This document shows positions 14,009 through 21,745 of a stretch of DNA of 37,441 bases, piece by piece (within the stretch, counting starts at the first letter, position 1; each line of letters opens with the position of its first letter). A model generated the notes under the pieces. That model searched no databases and had not been told where the DNA came from. It saw only the letters and a program-made list of their open reading frames with translations. The DNA comes from a virus. The position numbers and the translations under genes were made by a program. The stretch covers positions 1 to 37,441 of the IMG/VR virus record IMGVR_UViG_3300027743_000058; one strand, written 5' to 3'.

Positions 14009-14653
14009 GAGAGAACCAACGAACGAGAGCGAGCCGTGAGATACGAGAGCACCAGTAGACATGAGCGAACCAACGGCATCGAGAGCACCACATCAAAGGA
14101 GTGAGCCAAGGTTCTTAAGAGCACCAAGAACTGGAAGCGAGCCATGTGGAACGAGAGCACCATCGGACATAAGCGAGCCACTCGGTCAGAGAGAACCAAC
14201 GAACGAGAGCGAGCCAAAAGACAAGAGAGAACCCTATAGGGGAAGCGAGCCAGCTACACGGAGAGAACCATAGTTGAGAAGCGTCAGCCATGTGGGACGA
14301 GAGCACCCTGGATAATGAGCGAGCCACGTAGCCGGAGAGCACCAACAGCCACTGAGCGAGTCATGCAGGGCAAGAGCACCATATCAGGTGAACGTTAGCC
14401 ATCTCTTACGAGAGCACCAAATGCCAGGAGCGAGCCATCAAGTACGAGAGCACCGAAGAGGCGAAGCGAGCCATCGCAGACGAGAGGACCATGTGTAAGA
14501 AGCGAGTCATCCAGCATGAGAGGACCATCAGCACAGAGCGAGCCATCGACCCAGAGAGAACCATCGACAAAGAGCGAGCCAACCAGCGCGAGAGCACCAA
14601 CGATAATGAGCGAGCCATATAGCAGAAGAGAACCATGATATATGAGCGAAATT
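14009..14653 (+). repeat. TIGR-type array: alternating 10-nt handles with 8-nt variable spacers
   Basis: Thirty-six handles alternate strictly between type A (consensus GAGAGCACCA) and type B (consensus RAGCGAGCCA), and the last B is truncated (14644). Type A starts at 14009, 14045, 14081 and so on; type B at 14027, 14063, 14099 and so on. Each is followed by 8 variable bases, giving an 18-nt half-period and a 36-nt unit. Spacers after A include acgaacga, gtagacat, catcaaag, agaactgg, tcggacat, tatagggg, tagttgag; after B tgagatac, acggcatc, aggttctt, tgtggaac, ctcggtca, aaagacaa. There are 35 spacers, one of 9 nt (14345-14353). Three spacing slips occur: 12-nt handles at 14279 and 14390, and the 9-nt spacer. 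In TIGR-Tas systems arrays of this form are processed into 36-nt dual-spacer tigRNAs. Probably co-transcribed with the upstream Tas-like gene, though the direction is not proven. Confidence 0.88.
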
Positions 14654-14666
14654 AGTTCTTGCAATC

Positions 14667-14683
14667 GTAACGCAATGTGTTAC
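14667..14683 (+). promoter_or_regulatory. GTAAC-type motif with dyad at the end of the array
   Basis: GTAACGCAATG resembles the motif at 5598 and 8846 and here forms a dyad, GTAAC-N7-GTTAC. TTGCAA (14659-14664) and TACATA (14681-14686) with a 16-bp gap could be a sigma-70-like promoter overlapping it. It would drive the VRR-NUC/helicase unit separately from the array. Confidence 0.45.
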
Positions 14684-14685
14684 AT

Positions 14686-15042
14686 ATGACGACGCCCGAA
14701 GCTAAAGCGAAAGCGAAGGTTCGGGCGATCCTGTCTAAGTACCCAAGCATGTACACGTACTGGCCGGTACCGTCAGGATTCGGAAGGACGACCATCGACG
14801 TCATCGGTTGCTACCGGGGACGTTTCTTCGGTGTCGAGGTGAAGGGCGAAGGCAAGAAGCCGACCCTGCGCCAGACACAGGAGCTGACCTCCATGGCGAA
14901 GGCCATGGGGAAAACCTTTGTCGTCATCGGACCCAGCGATCCGGTGCTCGACGATCTGAAACAATGGCTGGACGAACTCACCGAGACCATACCGAATGAT
15001 CCTGATCTCCCACCAGACACGGTCCGTCGTCGTCGAATATAG
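14686..15042 (+). CDS. VRR-NUC-type PD-(D/E)XK nuclease
   Basis: A 118-residue stand-alone VRR-NUC domain. The core reads TIDVIGCYRGRFFGVEVKG, with D38, E51 and K53 as the D...ExK metal-binding residues, and RQTQEL supplies the following glutamine. Phage VRR-NUC proteins are thought to act on branched or recombining DNA. The ATG at 14686 is chosen because an upstream in-frame GTG (14677) lies within the motif. The gene overlaps the helicase gene by 47 bases. Its place right after the guide array, next to a nuclease-less Tas-like protein, makes it a possible but unproven effector. Confidence 0.88.
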   Translation: MTTPEAKAKAKVRAILSKYPSMYTYWPVPSGFGRTTIDVIGCYRGRFFGVEVKGEGKKPTLRQTQELTSMAKAMGKTFVVIGPSDPVLDDLKQWLDELTETIPNDPDLPPDTVRRRRI

Positions 15043-16570
15043 ACCCGACATCGGCGCACTGTTTCCGCACGGGAAGAGGTTTCAGTTCAACGGCAGCGAC
15101 CTGATCGCGGTGCCTCACGGCATCGACGAGACGAAGATGCTGCGCAATCTGGACCTCCCCGTGCCGGCACCCATCGTCGAGCACTACGGATTCCCGTCGG
15201 CCGACGGGCTGCGGCCGTTCGCCAAGCAGCTGCTGACTGCCTCGGCGATGACCATGAACCCGTTCTTCTACGTGCTGAACGGCATGGGCACCGGCAAGAC
15301 CAAGGCCTGCCTGTGGTCGTTCGACTACCTGAGGCGGGAAGGCAAGGCGCACCGCATGCTGGTGGTGGCGCCGCTGTCAACGCTCGACTTCACATGGGCC
15401 AAGGAAATTTTCCGCACGCTGCCGCACCTGAAGGTGGCGGTGCTGTCGGGCACTGCCGCCAAACGCAGGAAGCTGCTGGCTTCGGATGCCGACATCTACA
15501 TCATCAACCACGACGGCGTGAAGGTGCTGAGCCAGGAGCTGTTCCAGCGTCTCGACATCGACGTCATCTGCTTCGACGAGGCTGCCGCCTACAGGAATGC
15601 CAGGGCCGAGCGCTCGAAGATCGCCCGGCAGCTGGCCAGGAACCGCAGCTTCGTGTGGGGGATGACCGGCTCACCCACCCCATCGGCGCCGACCGATGCG
15701 TTCGGGCTGGCGTGGCTGATCACGCCGAAGACTGCGCCGCGGTCGTTCGTGCAGTTCCGCCAGGACACCATGCTGCAGGTGTCGCAATTCCGCTGGGTGC
15801 CGCGCCGCGACGCCGCCGACACGGTGGCTCAGATACTGCAGCCGTCCGTCCGCTATACGCTGGATGAGATCGTCGAGCTGCCGCCGGTAGTCGAGCGCGA
15901 GATCGAGGTGCCGATAGGAGATCGGCAACGCGCCGTCTACGACGCGCTGCGCGACCACGCCTCCGCCCTGCTGCGTGAGGGGACCATCACAGCTGCGAAT
16001 GGGGGAGTCGTCTTCACCAAGATGCTGCAGGCCAGCATCGGATGGGTGTACGGCGACGAAGATAGGAAGATTTTCGCGCTCGACAATCACGAGCGCATCG
16101 ACGCGCTGCTCGACATCATCGAGTCCGCCGAGCGCAAGGTGATTGTCTTCTCGCCCTTCAAGTCAGCGACGGCCGGGATCAGCGAGGCGCTGAAGAAACA
16201 CAAGATCGAATTCGCCGAAGTCACCGGCGACACCACGTCCAAAGAGCGGGCGGAAATCTTCCGCTTCTTCCAGGACACTGACAAATACAAGGTGCTCAAT
16301 GCCCACCCCGAATGCATGGCGCACGGGCTGACGCTGACCGCCGCCGACACCATCGTGTGGTTCGGGCCGGTGACCAAACTGGAAATATTCGAGCAGGCCA
16401 ACGCGCGCATCACCCGCGTCGGCCAGACGCACAAGCAGCAGGTGATCAAACTGGTGGGCACCCCGGCCGAGCGCATGGTGTACCGCAGGCTGGGGGACAA
16501 GCATGAACTACAGGAGTCCATCCTCGACATGCTCGCCGAGCTGGCAGGCAATGGAGAGAACGGTGGCTAA
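14996..16570 (+). CDS. SNF2-like superfamily 2 DNA helicase
   Basis: A 524-residue SF2 helicase/translocase. Motif I is NGMGTGKTKA (G96 onward). Motif Ia is LVVAPLSTL, motif II is CFDEAAAY (D194, E195) and motif III is WGMTGSPTP. Motif V is AHGLTLTAADTIVWF and motif VI is EQANARITRVGQ; QANARITRVGQ with the following THKQQVI is typical of SNF2-type phage helicases. It probably remodels replication or recombination intermediates. The ATG lies inside the end of the VRR-NUC gene, and the 3' end overlaps the methyltransferase gene by eight bases. Confidence 0.93.
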   Translation: MILISHQTRSVVVEYRPDIGALFPHGKRFQFNGSDLIAVPHGIDETKMLRNLDLPVPAPIVEHYGFPSADGLRPFAKQLLTASAMTMNPFFYVLNGMGTGKTKACLWSFDYLRREGKAHRMLVVAPLSTLDFTWAKEIFRTLPHLKVAVLSGTAAKRRKLLASDADIYIINHDGVKVLSQELFQRLDIDVICFDEAAAYRNARAERSKIARQLARNRSFVWGMTGSPTPSAPTDAFGLAWLITPKTAPRSFVQFRQDTMLQVSQFRWVPRRDAADTVAQILQPSVRYTLDEIVELPPVVEREIEVPIGDRQRAVYDALRDHASALLREGTITAANGGVVFTKMLQASIGWVYGDEDRKIFALDNHERIDALLDIIESAERKVIVFSPFKSATAGISEALKKHKIEFAEVTGDTTSKERAEIFRFFQDTDKYKVLNAHPECMAHGLTLTAADTIVWFGPVTKLEIFEQANARITRVGQTHKQQVIKLVGTPAERMVYRRLGDKHELQESILDMLAELAGNGENGG

Positions 16571-17072
16571 GAGATCGAACTTCACCCGTCGCAAGGCCGA
16601 CGCGTATCAGACCTTCGATCCGGCAGCGCTGCGCGCCCTGCTGCCGTTCATCCGGCGGCGGATCAGGACCTTTGCCGAGCCGTGCATCGGCGAGGGACAT
16701 CTGGCGAAGCAGCTGGTCCAGGCAGGGTTCGTCTGTGTGCTGGGGTCGGACATCGAGGACGGCATCGACGCGCTGACGCTGCCCAACTTCAACAATCCGG
16801 ACGCGATCATCACCAACCCGCCCTGGACCCGCGCCCTGCTGCACCCGATGATCCTGCATTTCCAGAGGCATCATCCGACATGGCTGCTGTTCGATGCCGA
16901 CTGGGCCTTCAACAAGGCGGCCAGTCCCTACCTCGACCAGTGCTCGGACATCGTCGCCGTCGGCCGCATCCGCTGGATCGAGGGCACCACACAGACCGGC
17001 AAGGACAACGTTGCCTGGTACCGATTCGACACCCGCCATTCCGGCGGACCCAAATTCCACGGGAGAAAATGA
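16563..17072 (+). CDS. DNA adenine N6-methyltransferase-like protein
   Basis: A 169-residue class I methyltransferase. Motif I is FAEPCIGEGHLAKQL, and the catalytic motif IV is ITNPPW (N85-P-P-W), the NPPW form of N6-adenine enzymes. The GTG at 16563 is preferred because it follows GGAGAG and yields VAKRSNFTRRKADAYQT, the usual N-terminus of phage members. The ATG at 16551 is the alternative. At this length it lacks a large target-recognition domain. It may protect phage DNA from restriction or mark replicated DNA. It overlaps the helicase stop. Confidence 0.85.
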   Translation: MAKRSNFTRRKADAYQTFDPAALRALLPFIRRRIRTFAEPCIGEGHLAKQLVQAGFVCVLGSDIEDGIDALTLPNFNNPDAIITNPPWTRALLHPMILHFQRHHPTWLLFDADWAFNKAASPYLDQCSDIVAVGRIRWIEGTTQTGKDNVAWYRFDTRHSGGPKFHGRK

Positions 17073-17474
17073 ATGAACGTGCAGATCGATATCAAACCAT
17101 CGCAGCTGGTGACCGAGTTCATCAAGCTGCGCGACGCCAAGAAACAGTTCGAGGAGATGGCGGTCGAGAAGTGCAAGCAGCTGTACGGCGACCGCATGGC
17201 CGAGATCGAGGTGCAGCTGCTCGACATGCTGAACCAGCTCGGCGTGGATTCCATCGCCGGCAAGGGCGGCACCGCCTACCGCAAGGTGTCGACCTCGGTG
17301 ACCATTGCCGACGCCCGTGAATTCCGCCGCCATGTCATCGGCACCGAGAGCTGGGACCTCGCCGACTGGCGGGCCAACAAGACGATCATCAACGAGATGG
17401 TGGAGCAGGGGCAGGAAGTTCCGCCCGGCGTCAACCGCACGACCTTTGCAACCGTGGGAATCAGGAGAAAATAA
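17073..17474 (+). CDS. Conserved-type phage protein of unknown function, 133 aa
   Basis: A helical N-terminus (VTEFIKLRDAKKQFEEMAVEKCKQLY) is followed by GVDSIAGKGGTAYRKVSTSVTIAD and a C-terminal part ending in TFATVGIRRK. This layout is familiar from phage replication modules, where such proteins are usually listed as hypothetical. No enzymatic motif is visible. GGGAGA lies six bases upstream of the ATG at 17073. It probably works with the next gene product. Confidence 0.72.
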   Translation: MNVQIDIKPSQLVTEFIKLRDAKKQFEEMAVEKCKQLYGDRMAEIEVQLLDMLNQLGVDSIAGKGGTAYRKVSTSVTIADAREFRRHVIGTESWDLADWRANKTIINEMVEQGQEVPPGVNRTTFATVGIRRK

Positions 17475-17475
17475 A

Positions 17476-18759
17476 ATGGCCAACGAAATCATACCCATCA
17501 GCCAGCAGATCAACAGCGTCACCGCCTCGATGCGCAAGCGCATGGCGGAGAAGGCAGCGGCTGCCAACAGGGCATTCACTGCCGGCAACCTCGGGCCGTC
17601 CTATCCGCTGCTCTCGATCATGGGCAAGGAGTTCACCTTCCGGCTGCCGGATGGCAGGAAAAGCCCGCACGTCACCGCCGACGGGCACAAGCTGAACTAC
17701 ATCGACGTCATTCTTGTCGAGGCCTCGGCACAGCTGTCGAAGGCCTATTACGAGAAGGGCTTCGACCCGTCGGAATTCACCCGTCCCGACTGCTGGTCGC
17801 AGGATTCGGTGAAGCCCGACCCATCGGCGCCCAACCTGCAGAACGACATCTGCGCCACCTGCAAGCAGAACGAGTTCGGCTCCAGGGTGACGCCGGCCGG
17901 CAAGAAGGCCAAGGCCTGCGCCGATCACCGCCGCATGGTGGTGCTGCTGCCGCATCAGGTCGGCGCGCAGACAGCCCAGCCGATGGCGATGCGCATCCCG
18001 CAGTCGTCGCTGAAGAACCTCAAGGCGCATGCCGAGCTGCTCGACAATTACGGCGTCGACATGAAGGCCTGCATCACCCGCATGCAGTTCACCGACGCGG
18101 CGTTCCCGCAGCTGACGTTCAGCTATGTGAGCCTGCTCAACGAGGACCAGTGGGACTGGATCAGCGCACTGGCGGCGACCTCCAAGGTGCAGGGCATGCT
18201 GCACACGCCGGACTTCGAGAACGCGGTGCAGACCCCGATGCAGGAGACCAGAGGCGCGGTCAGGGGACTGACGCCGCTGGAGCCAGCGCCGCCGCCGGTC
18301 GGCTTCGACAAGCTGATGGGTAACGTCGTCGAGGATGACGAGGACGAGATCGAGGAGATCGTCCCGGCGCAGGAGCAGAAGCCGAACATCATCGAGCTTC
18401 CGGACGGCAAGCTGTTCGACACCACGACCGGCGAGTACATCGACCGCGCGGAGCCGGAGGCCGAGCCGGAGCCGGCGGTCGACCCGGACGTCATCGCCCT
18501 GCCCGACGGCAAGTTCTTCAACACACGGACTCGTGAATATGTCGACGGCCCGCAGCTGGAGGCGAAGATCGTCGAGGCTCCGGCGGTGAAGGCCAAGCCG
18601 AAGCCGAAGTCAAAGCCGAAGATCGTCGAGGAAGTGCTGGAAGGCAAAGCGGAAACTGAAACCAAGCCGCAGAAGAACGGCAATGGCGGCAGCGTAATGC
18701 CGGCGTCGGATGCCATGGAAGCGATGCTCCGGGACATCCTGCCGCCCGGAAATAAGTAA
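17476..18759 (+). CDS. Phage zinc-binding protein, probable ssDNA-binding/replication factor
   Basis: A 427-residue protein. The N-terminal 250 residues resemble a phage family with GPSYPLLSIMGKEFTFRLPDG, then PDCWSQDSVKPD. A zinc-ribbon-like site follows (ICATCKQNEFG and KACADHRR; C-x2-C...C-x2-H). This family accompanies phage polymerases and is suspected to bind single-stranded DNA. The C-terminal third is a low-complexity acidic and Lys/Pro-rich tail holding two copies of a short module (IIELPDGKLFDTTTGEYID and VIALPDGKFFNTRTREYVD). An acidic tail of this kind often recruits partner proteins. AGGAGA precedes the ATG at 17476. The stop codon lies within the next GTAAC motif. Confidence 0.75.
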   Translation: MANEIIPISQQINSVTASMRKRMAEKAAAANRAFTAGNLGPSYPLLSIMGKEFTFRLPDGRKSPHVTADGHKLNYIDVILVEASAQLSKAYYEKGFDPSEFTRPDCWSQDSVKPDPSAPNLQNDICATCKQNEFGSRVTPAGKKAKACADHRRMVVLLPHQVGAQTAQPMAMRIPQSSLKNLKAHAELLDNYGVDMKACITRMQFTDAAFPQLTFSYVSLLNEDQWDWISALAATSKVQGMLHTPDFENAVQTPMQETRGAVRGLTPLEPAPPPVGFDKLMGNVVEDDEDEIEEIVPAQEQKPNIIELPDGKLFDTTTGEYIDRAEPEAEPEPAVDPDVIALPDGKFFNTRTREYVDGPQLEAKIVEAPAVKAKPKPKSKPKIVEEVLEGKAETETKPQKNGNGGSVMPASDAMEAMLRDILPPGNK

Positions 18760-18770
18760 CACAATTCGAT
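18756..18770 (+). promoter_or_regulatory. GTAAC-type motif before the primase-helicase
   Basis: GTAACACAATTCGAT shares its first eleven bases with the copy at 5598 and overlaps the previous stop codon in the same way. It is followed by a terminator-like hairpin and, nearer the gene, by TATAAT (18818-18823). Confidence 0.5.
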
Positions 18771-18775
18771 TTGCA

Positions 18776-18809
18776 AAAGGCGCCGGGCCTGCCTATGCTC
18801 GGCGCCTTT
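18776..18809 (+). terminator. Probable intrinsic terminator
   Basis: A 10-bp perfect stem, AAAGGCGCCG (18776-18785) with CGGCGCCTTT (18800-18809), has a 14-nt loop, an A-run before it and a short TTT tail. It lies 17 bases after the stop of the zinc-binding protein and probably ends or attenuates the helicase-methyltransferase transcript. Confidence 0.7.
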
Positions 18810-18841
18810 CATAAAACTATAATGTGTCACCGGGGATCACC

Positions 18842-21745
18842 ATGTTCACAACGCAGGAACAGCAGGAAATTCAAATATTTCTTGCGCTTCTATTTCCGTG
18901 GGGTGACGGTCACAAAGACCTTTGGAAATCAGTCACATGGACGTTCGTGAACCAGGAGGGTGAGCTGGGCTTCGCGAGCTATGCCGCGCAGTCGATGCCA
19001 GACCTTATCCGGCTTATCGAAACCCGCACCCGGCGACCGTCCTCCAACGTCTATGTGGCGCTCGGCACCCAACGGGTGGCGATGCAGGAGAAGAAAACCG
19101 CGGATGGTTTTCCCAAGGCCAGCCGCACCTATAGGAACATTGTCTCCTTCAACAGCCTGTTCATGGATATCGACGTCGGCAAGCCGGGCGCCTATGCGAC
19201 CACGGCCGAGGCGCTCGATGCGGTGAAGGATTTCTGCGAAGTCACTGGCATGGTGCTGCCGACCTTCGAGGTGCTGTCAGGCACCGGCGGCCTGCATGTC
19301 TACTGGTGCTTCGACCGCCCGGTGCCATTCGAGGACTGGAAGCCGCTGGCGGTGGCGTTGCAGTCGGCGGCGCTGACCTACAAATTGAAGTTCGACCCGC
19401 AGGTGACGGTAGATGCAGCACGAATCCTGCGCGTCCCCAACACCTTCAACCACAAGAAGACGCCGGCGCTCAAAGTCCAGCTGAACTGGGCTGGCCGCAC
19501 TAGCTTCAAGCGCTATGCCCCCGACGAGATCGCCCAGGCACTGTCGACATGGGTCATTGCGAAGCCGTCACGGCAAGGAACGAATCAGCGACGGAACACG
19601 AACTTTACGGCCGGTGTCGAGAACGCGCCGCCGGTGTCCATCGACGATGTCGCTGTCAATTGCCCGGCGATCAGCGACATTCTGGCGCGCGGCGGCAACG
19701 GTGATGCCGAGCCGCTGTGGAATTTATCGCTCTATGCCGCCAGCTTCACCAGCAATCCTCACGACGCGGCGCACCGGCTCGGCGATCAGGACCCGCGTTA
19801 CGATCATGACGCTACCGAGAAAAAACTGATCGAGAAGATCAATGCCCGCGCGAACAATGCAGACGCAGGCTGGCCCACCTGCCAGTCGTTCAACGTGCTG
19901 CACCCGGCCTGCGTCAGCTGTCCGTTCCTCACCCAGGGCAAGACGCCGTTCCATCACGCACGACGCTCGCAGCCACAGCCGCTGCAGTTCCAGCCGGCGG
20001 GCAACGACCCGCTGATGCCGCCCGGCTACTGGCGCGACAGCAACGGCCATGTGCTGACGACGCTGTATGACAAGCAGGGCAATGCGCAGATCGGCCAGGT
20101 AATTAACTATAGGGTTGTCGACGCCGGCATCGACATCAACGACCAGTGCCTGCTGCGCTTCGAAGCAGTGATCGGCGGCGCCGACTGCTGGTGCGAAGTC
20201 GATGTCGGTACCAGCATGCAGCCGATACAGACGGGCGCTGTCCTGGCGAAGAACGGTATCTTTATCAATCCGAACAACCACAAAGCAGCAAGGGATTTCC
20301 TCGTGTCCTGGGTCCAGCATCTGCAGACCATCAAACGCTACGCCAACCAGAGCGCCTACGGCTGGACCGAGGACGGCAAGTCGTTCGCTTTCGACGACCG
20401 CGTCTACCACGACGACGGCACCGTCGATCTCGTTTACCGCGGCCGGCGCCACAACAGGAGCTTCATGGCAACCGGCGACATCAAGCCATGGCAGGACGCC
20501 ATGCAGCTGATCTACGGCAATGCACCGCTGGAAGCGACAGTGGCGACAGCCTTCGCCGCACCGCTGGTCGAGCTGGTCGGCACCGCCTCACTGGTGGTGT
20601 CGCTGTATTCCAGCCTGTCGGGCATCGGCAAGTCGACAGCGATGACACTGGCGCAGGCGGTGTGGGGTCATCCGCGCACCGGCATGAGCACGCTCAGCGA
20701 CACCACCAACGCGATGATGAAGAAGATCGGCGACCTGAAGAACCTGCCGGTCTACTGGGATGAGCTGCGCACCAAGGACCAGCTGGAGAAGGTGATCGAG
20801 ATCGTCTTCCAGGTCACCCAGGGCAAGGGCAAGGCGCGGATGAACAAGGACACGTCGCTGGCCGATGTGGCGTCGTTCACCACGCTGTTCGTCGTCGCCT
20901 CCAACCACGGCATCGGCGACACGGTTTACCATCAGACGGAATCCACAGAGGCAGGCGGCCTCAGACTGTTCGAACTGCAGGCGCTGAAGCTGACGCCGAC
21001 AATGCCCGATCACGACGCACGCCAATTGCTGATCCCGCTGCAGACCAACTACGGTGTCGCCGGGGCGCTGTTCGCCGAGAAGCTGGCGCAGGAAAAACCG
21101 ATGGCGGTGCAGGCGCTGAAGCGGGTGGCGCAGGATTTGCACCAGCGGCACACCTTCGACTCGAAGGAACGTTTCTGGGCGATGACGATGTCGACGCTGC
21201 TGGTCGGCGCGGCGCTCGCCAACCACTGGGGGATCGCCAAATTCGATCTTACCGGACTGAAGACCTATCTCGATGTGGCGCTCGCCGAGCAGCGCGGCGA
21301 GATGCAGGTGCAGGAATACGCCACCATGGTGGCGACGCAGGACGTCGCCGGGCTGATGCATGAAATCCTGCTCGAAGCCCGCAACAAAGGACTGATCATC
21401 ACCGAGACGATTCCCTACGCCACCATGGGCAAGCCGCTGCCGGCGACACTGGTCGACACCGACATGTCGAGGGTCGACAGTCCGTGGATATGGATGGGCA
21501 AGAATGACGGCCGGGTGCGGGCGCGGGCGCGGATGTTCAACGACTGGCTACGCAAGCGGCGGCTCAATCCGCGGCAGATCATCGACTCGCTGAGAGGCCA
21601 GTACCACATCACCCAGTCCAAGCAGACCATCGGCACCGGGGTCGTCGGTCTGGACGCACTGGCGCGGTTCGGACGCCACGAATGTTACGACTTCACGCCG
21701 ATCACTTCTCCCGCTCCCAGCCCCGATTCCGATGAACAGAGCTGA
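18842..21745 (+). CDS. AEP-type primase fused to a DUF927-like helicase/ATPase
   Basis: A 967-residue replication protein. The N-terminal domain has FMDIDVGK (D109, D111), SGTGGLHVYW with H152, and ILRVPNTFNHK, the catalytic pattern of archaeo-eukaryotic primase/PrimPol domains. A cysteine-rich link (PACVSCPF) suggests a zinc site. The C-terminal half has SGIGKST (about residues 592-599, Walker A) and LPVYWDEL (Walker B) in a DUF927-like ATPase context. Together these make a primase-helicase, fitting the family A polymerase upstream. The ATG at 18842 follows GGGGA; a GTG at 18824 is less likely. The 3' end overlaps the convergent HNH-like gene by 44 bases. Confidence 0.9.
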   Translation: MFTTQEQQEIQIFLALLFPWGDGHKDLWKSVTWTFVNQEGELGFASYAAQSMPDLIRLIETRTRRPSSNVYVALGTQRVAMQEKKTADGFPKASRTYRNIVSFNSLFMDIDVGKPGAYATTAEALDAVKDFCEVTGMVLPTFEVLSGTGGLHVYWCFDRPVPFEDWKPLAVALQSAALTYKLKFDPQVTVDAARILRVPNTFNHKKTPALKVQLNWAGRTSFKRYAPDEIAQALSTWVIAKPSRQGTNQRRNTNFTAGVENAPPVSIDDVAVNCPAISDILARGGNGDAEPLWNLSLYAASFTSNPHDAAHRLGDQDPRYDHDATEKKLIEKINARANNADAGWPTCQSFNVLHPACVSCPFLTQGKTPFHHARRSQPQPLQFQPAGNDPLMPPGYWRDSNGHVLTTLYDKQGNAQIGQVINYRVVDAGIDINDQCLLRFEAVIGGADCWCEVDVGTSMQPIQTGAVLAKNGIFINPNNHKAARDFLVSWVQHLQTIKRYANQSAYGWTEDGKSFAFDDRVYHDDGTVDLVYRGRRHNRSFMATGDIKPWQDAMQLIYGNAPLEATVATAFAAPLVELVGTASLVVSLYSSLSGIGKSTAMTLAQAVWGHPRTGMSTLSDTTNAMMKKIGDLKNLPVYWDELRTKDQLEKVIEIVFQVTQGKGKARMNKDTSLADVASFTTLFVVASNHGIGDTVYHQTESTEAGGLRLFELQALKLTPTMPDHDARQLLIPLQTNYGVAGALFAEKLAQEKPMAVQALKRVAQDLHQRHTFDSKERFWAMTMSTLLVGAALANHWGIAKFDLTGLKTYLDVALAEQRGEMQVQEYATMVATQDVAGLMHEILLEARNKGLIITETIPYATMGKPLPATLVDTDMSRVDSPWIWMGKNDGRVRARARMFNDWLRKRRLNPRQIIDSLRGQYHITQSKQTIGTGVVGLDALARFGRHECYDFTPITSPAPSPDSDEQS

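Noticed and set aside
14061-14273. Open frame of SEPxxxRAPxxx hexapeptide repeats in the array (70 codons)
   Set aside because: It is open only because the 18-base period is a multiple of three. It ends at a TAG in a variable segment (14271), the later 1- and 2-base slips break the frame, and it covers only a third of the array. No ribosome site is seen.
14009-14653. CRISPR array
   Set aside because: Handles are 10 nt, two types alternate, and spacers are 8 nt. CRISPR repeats and spacers are about three times longer and of one type, and no cas1/cas2 or effector is present.
14395-14664. Minus-strand open frame of repeated DGSL/GAL peptides (89 codons)
   Set aside because: Same cause: the repeat's period keeps frames open on both strands. 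There is no ribosome site, it covers less than half the array, and other array frames are open in the same way.
16446-17588. 380-codon minus-strand open frame opposite the methyltransferase region
   Set aside because: It lies antisense to three genes with recognisable motifs and ribosome sites, and its product has shadow-like composition.
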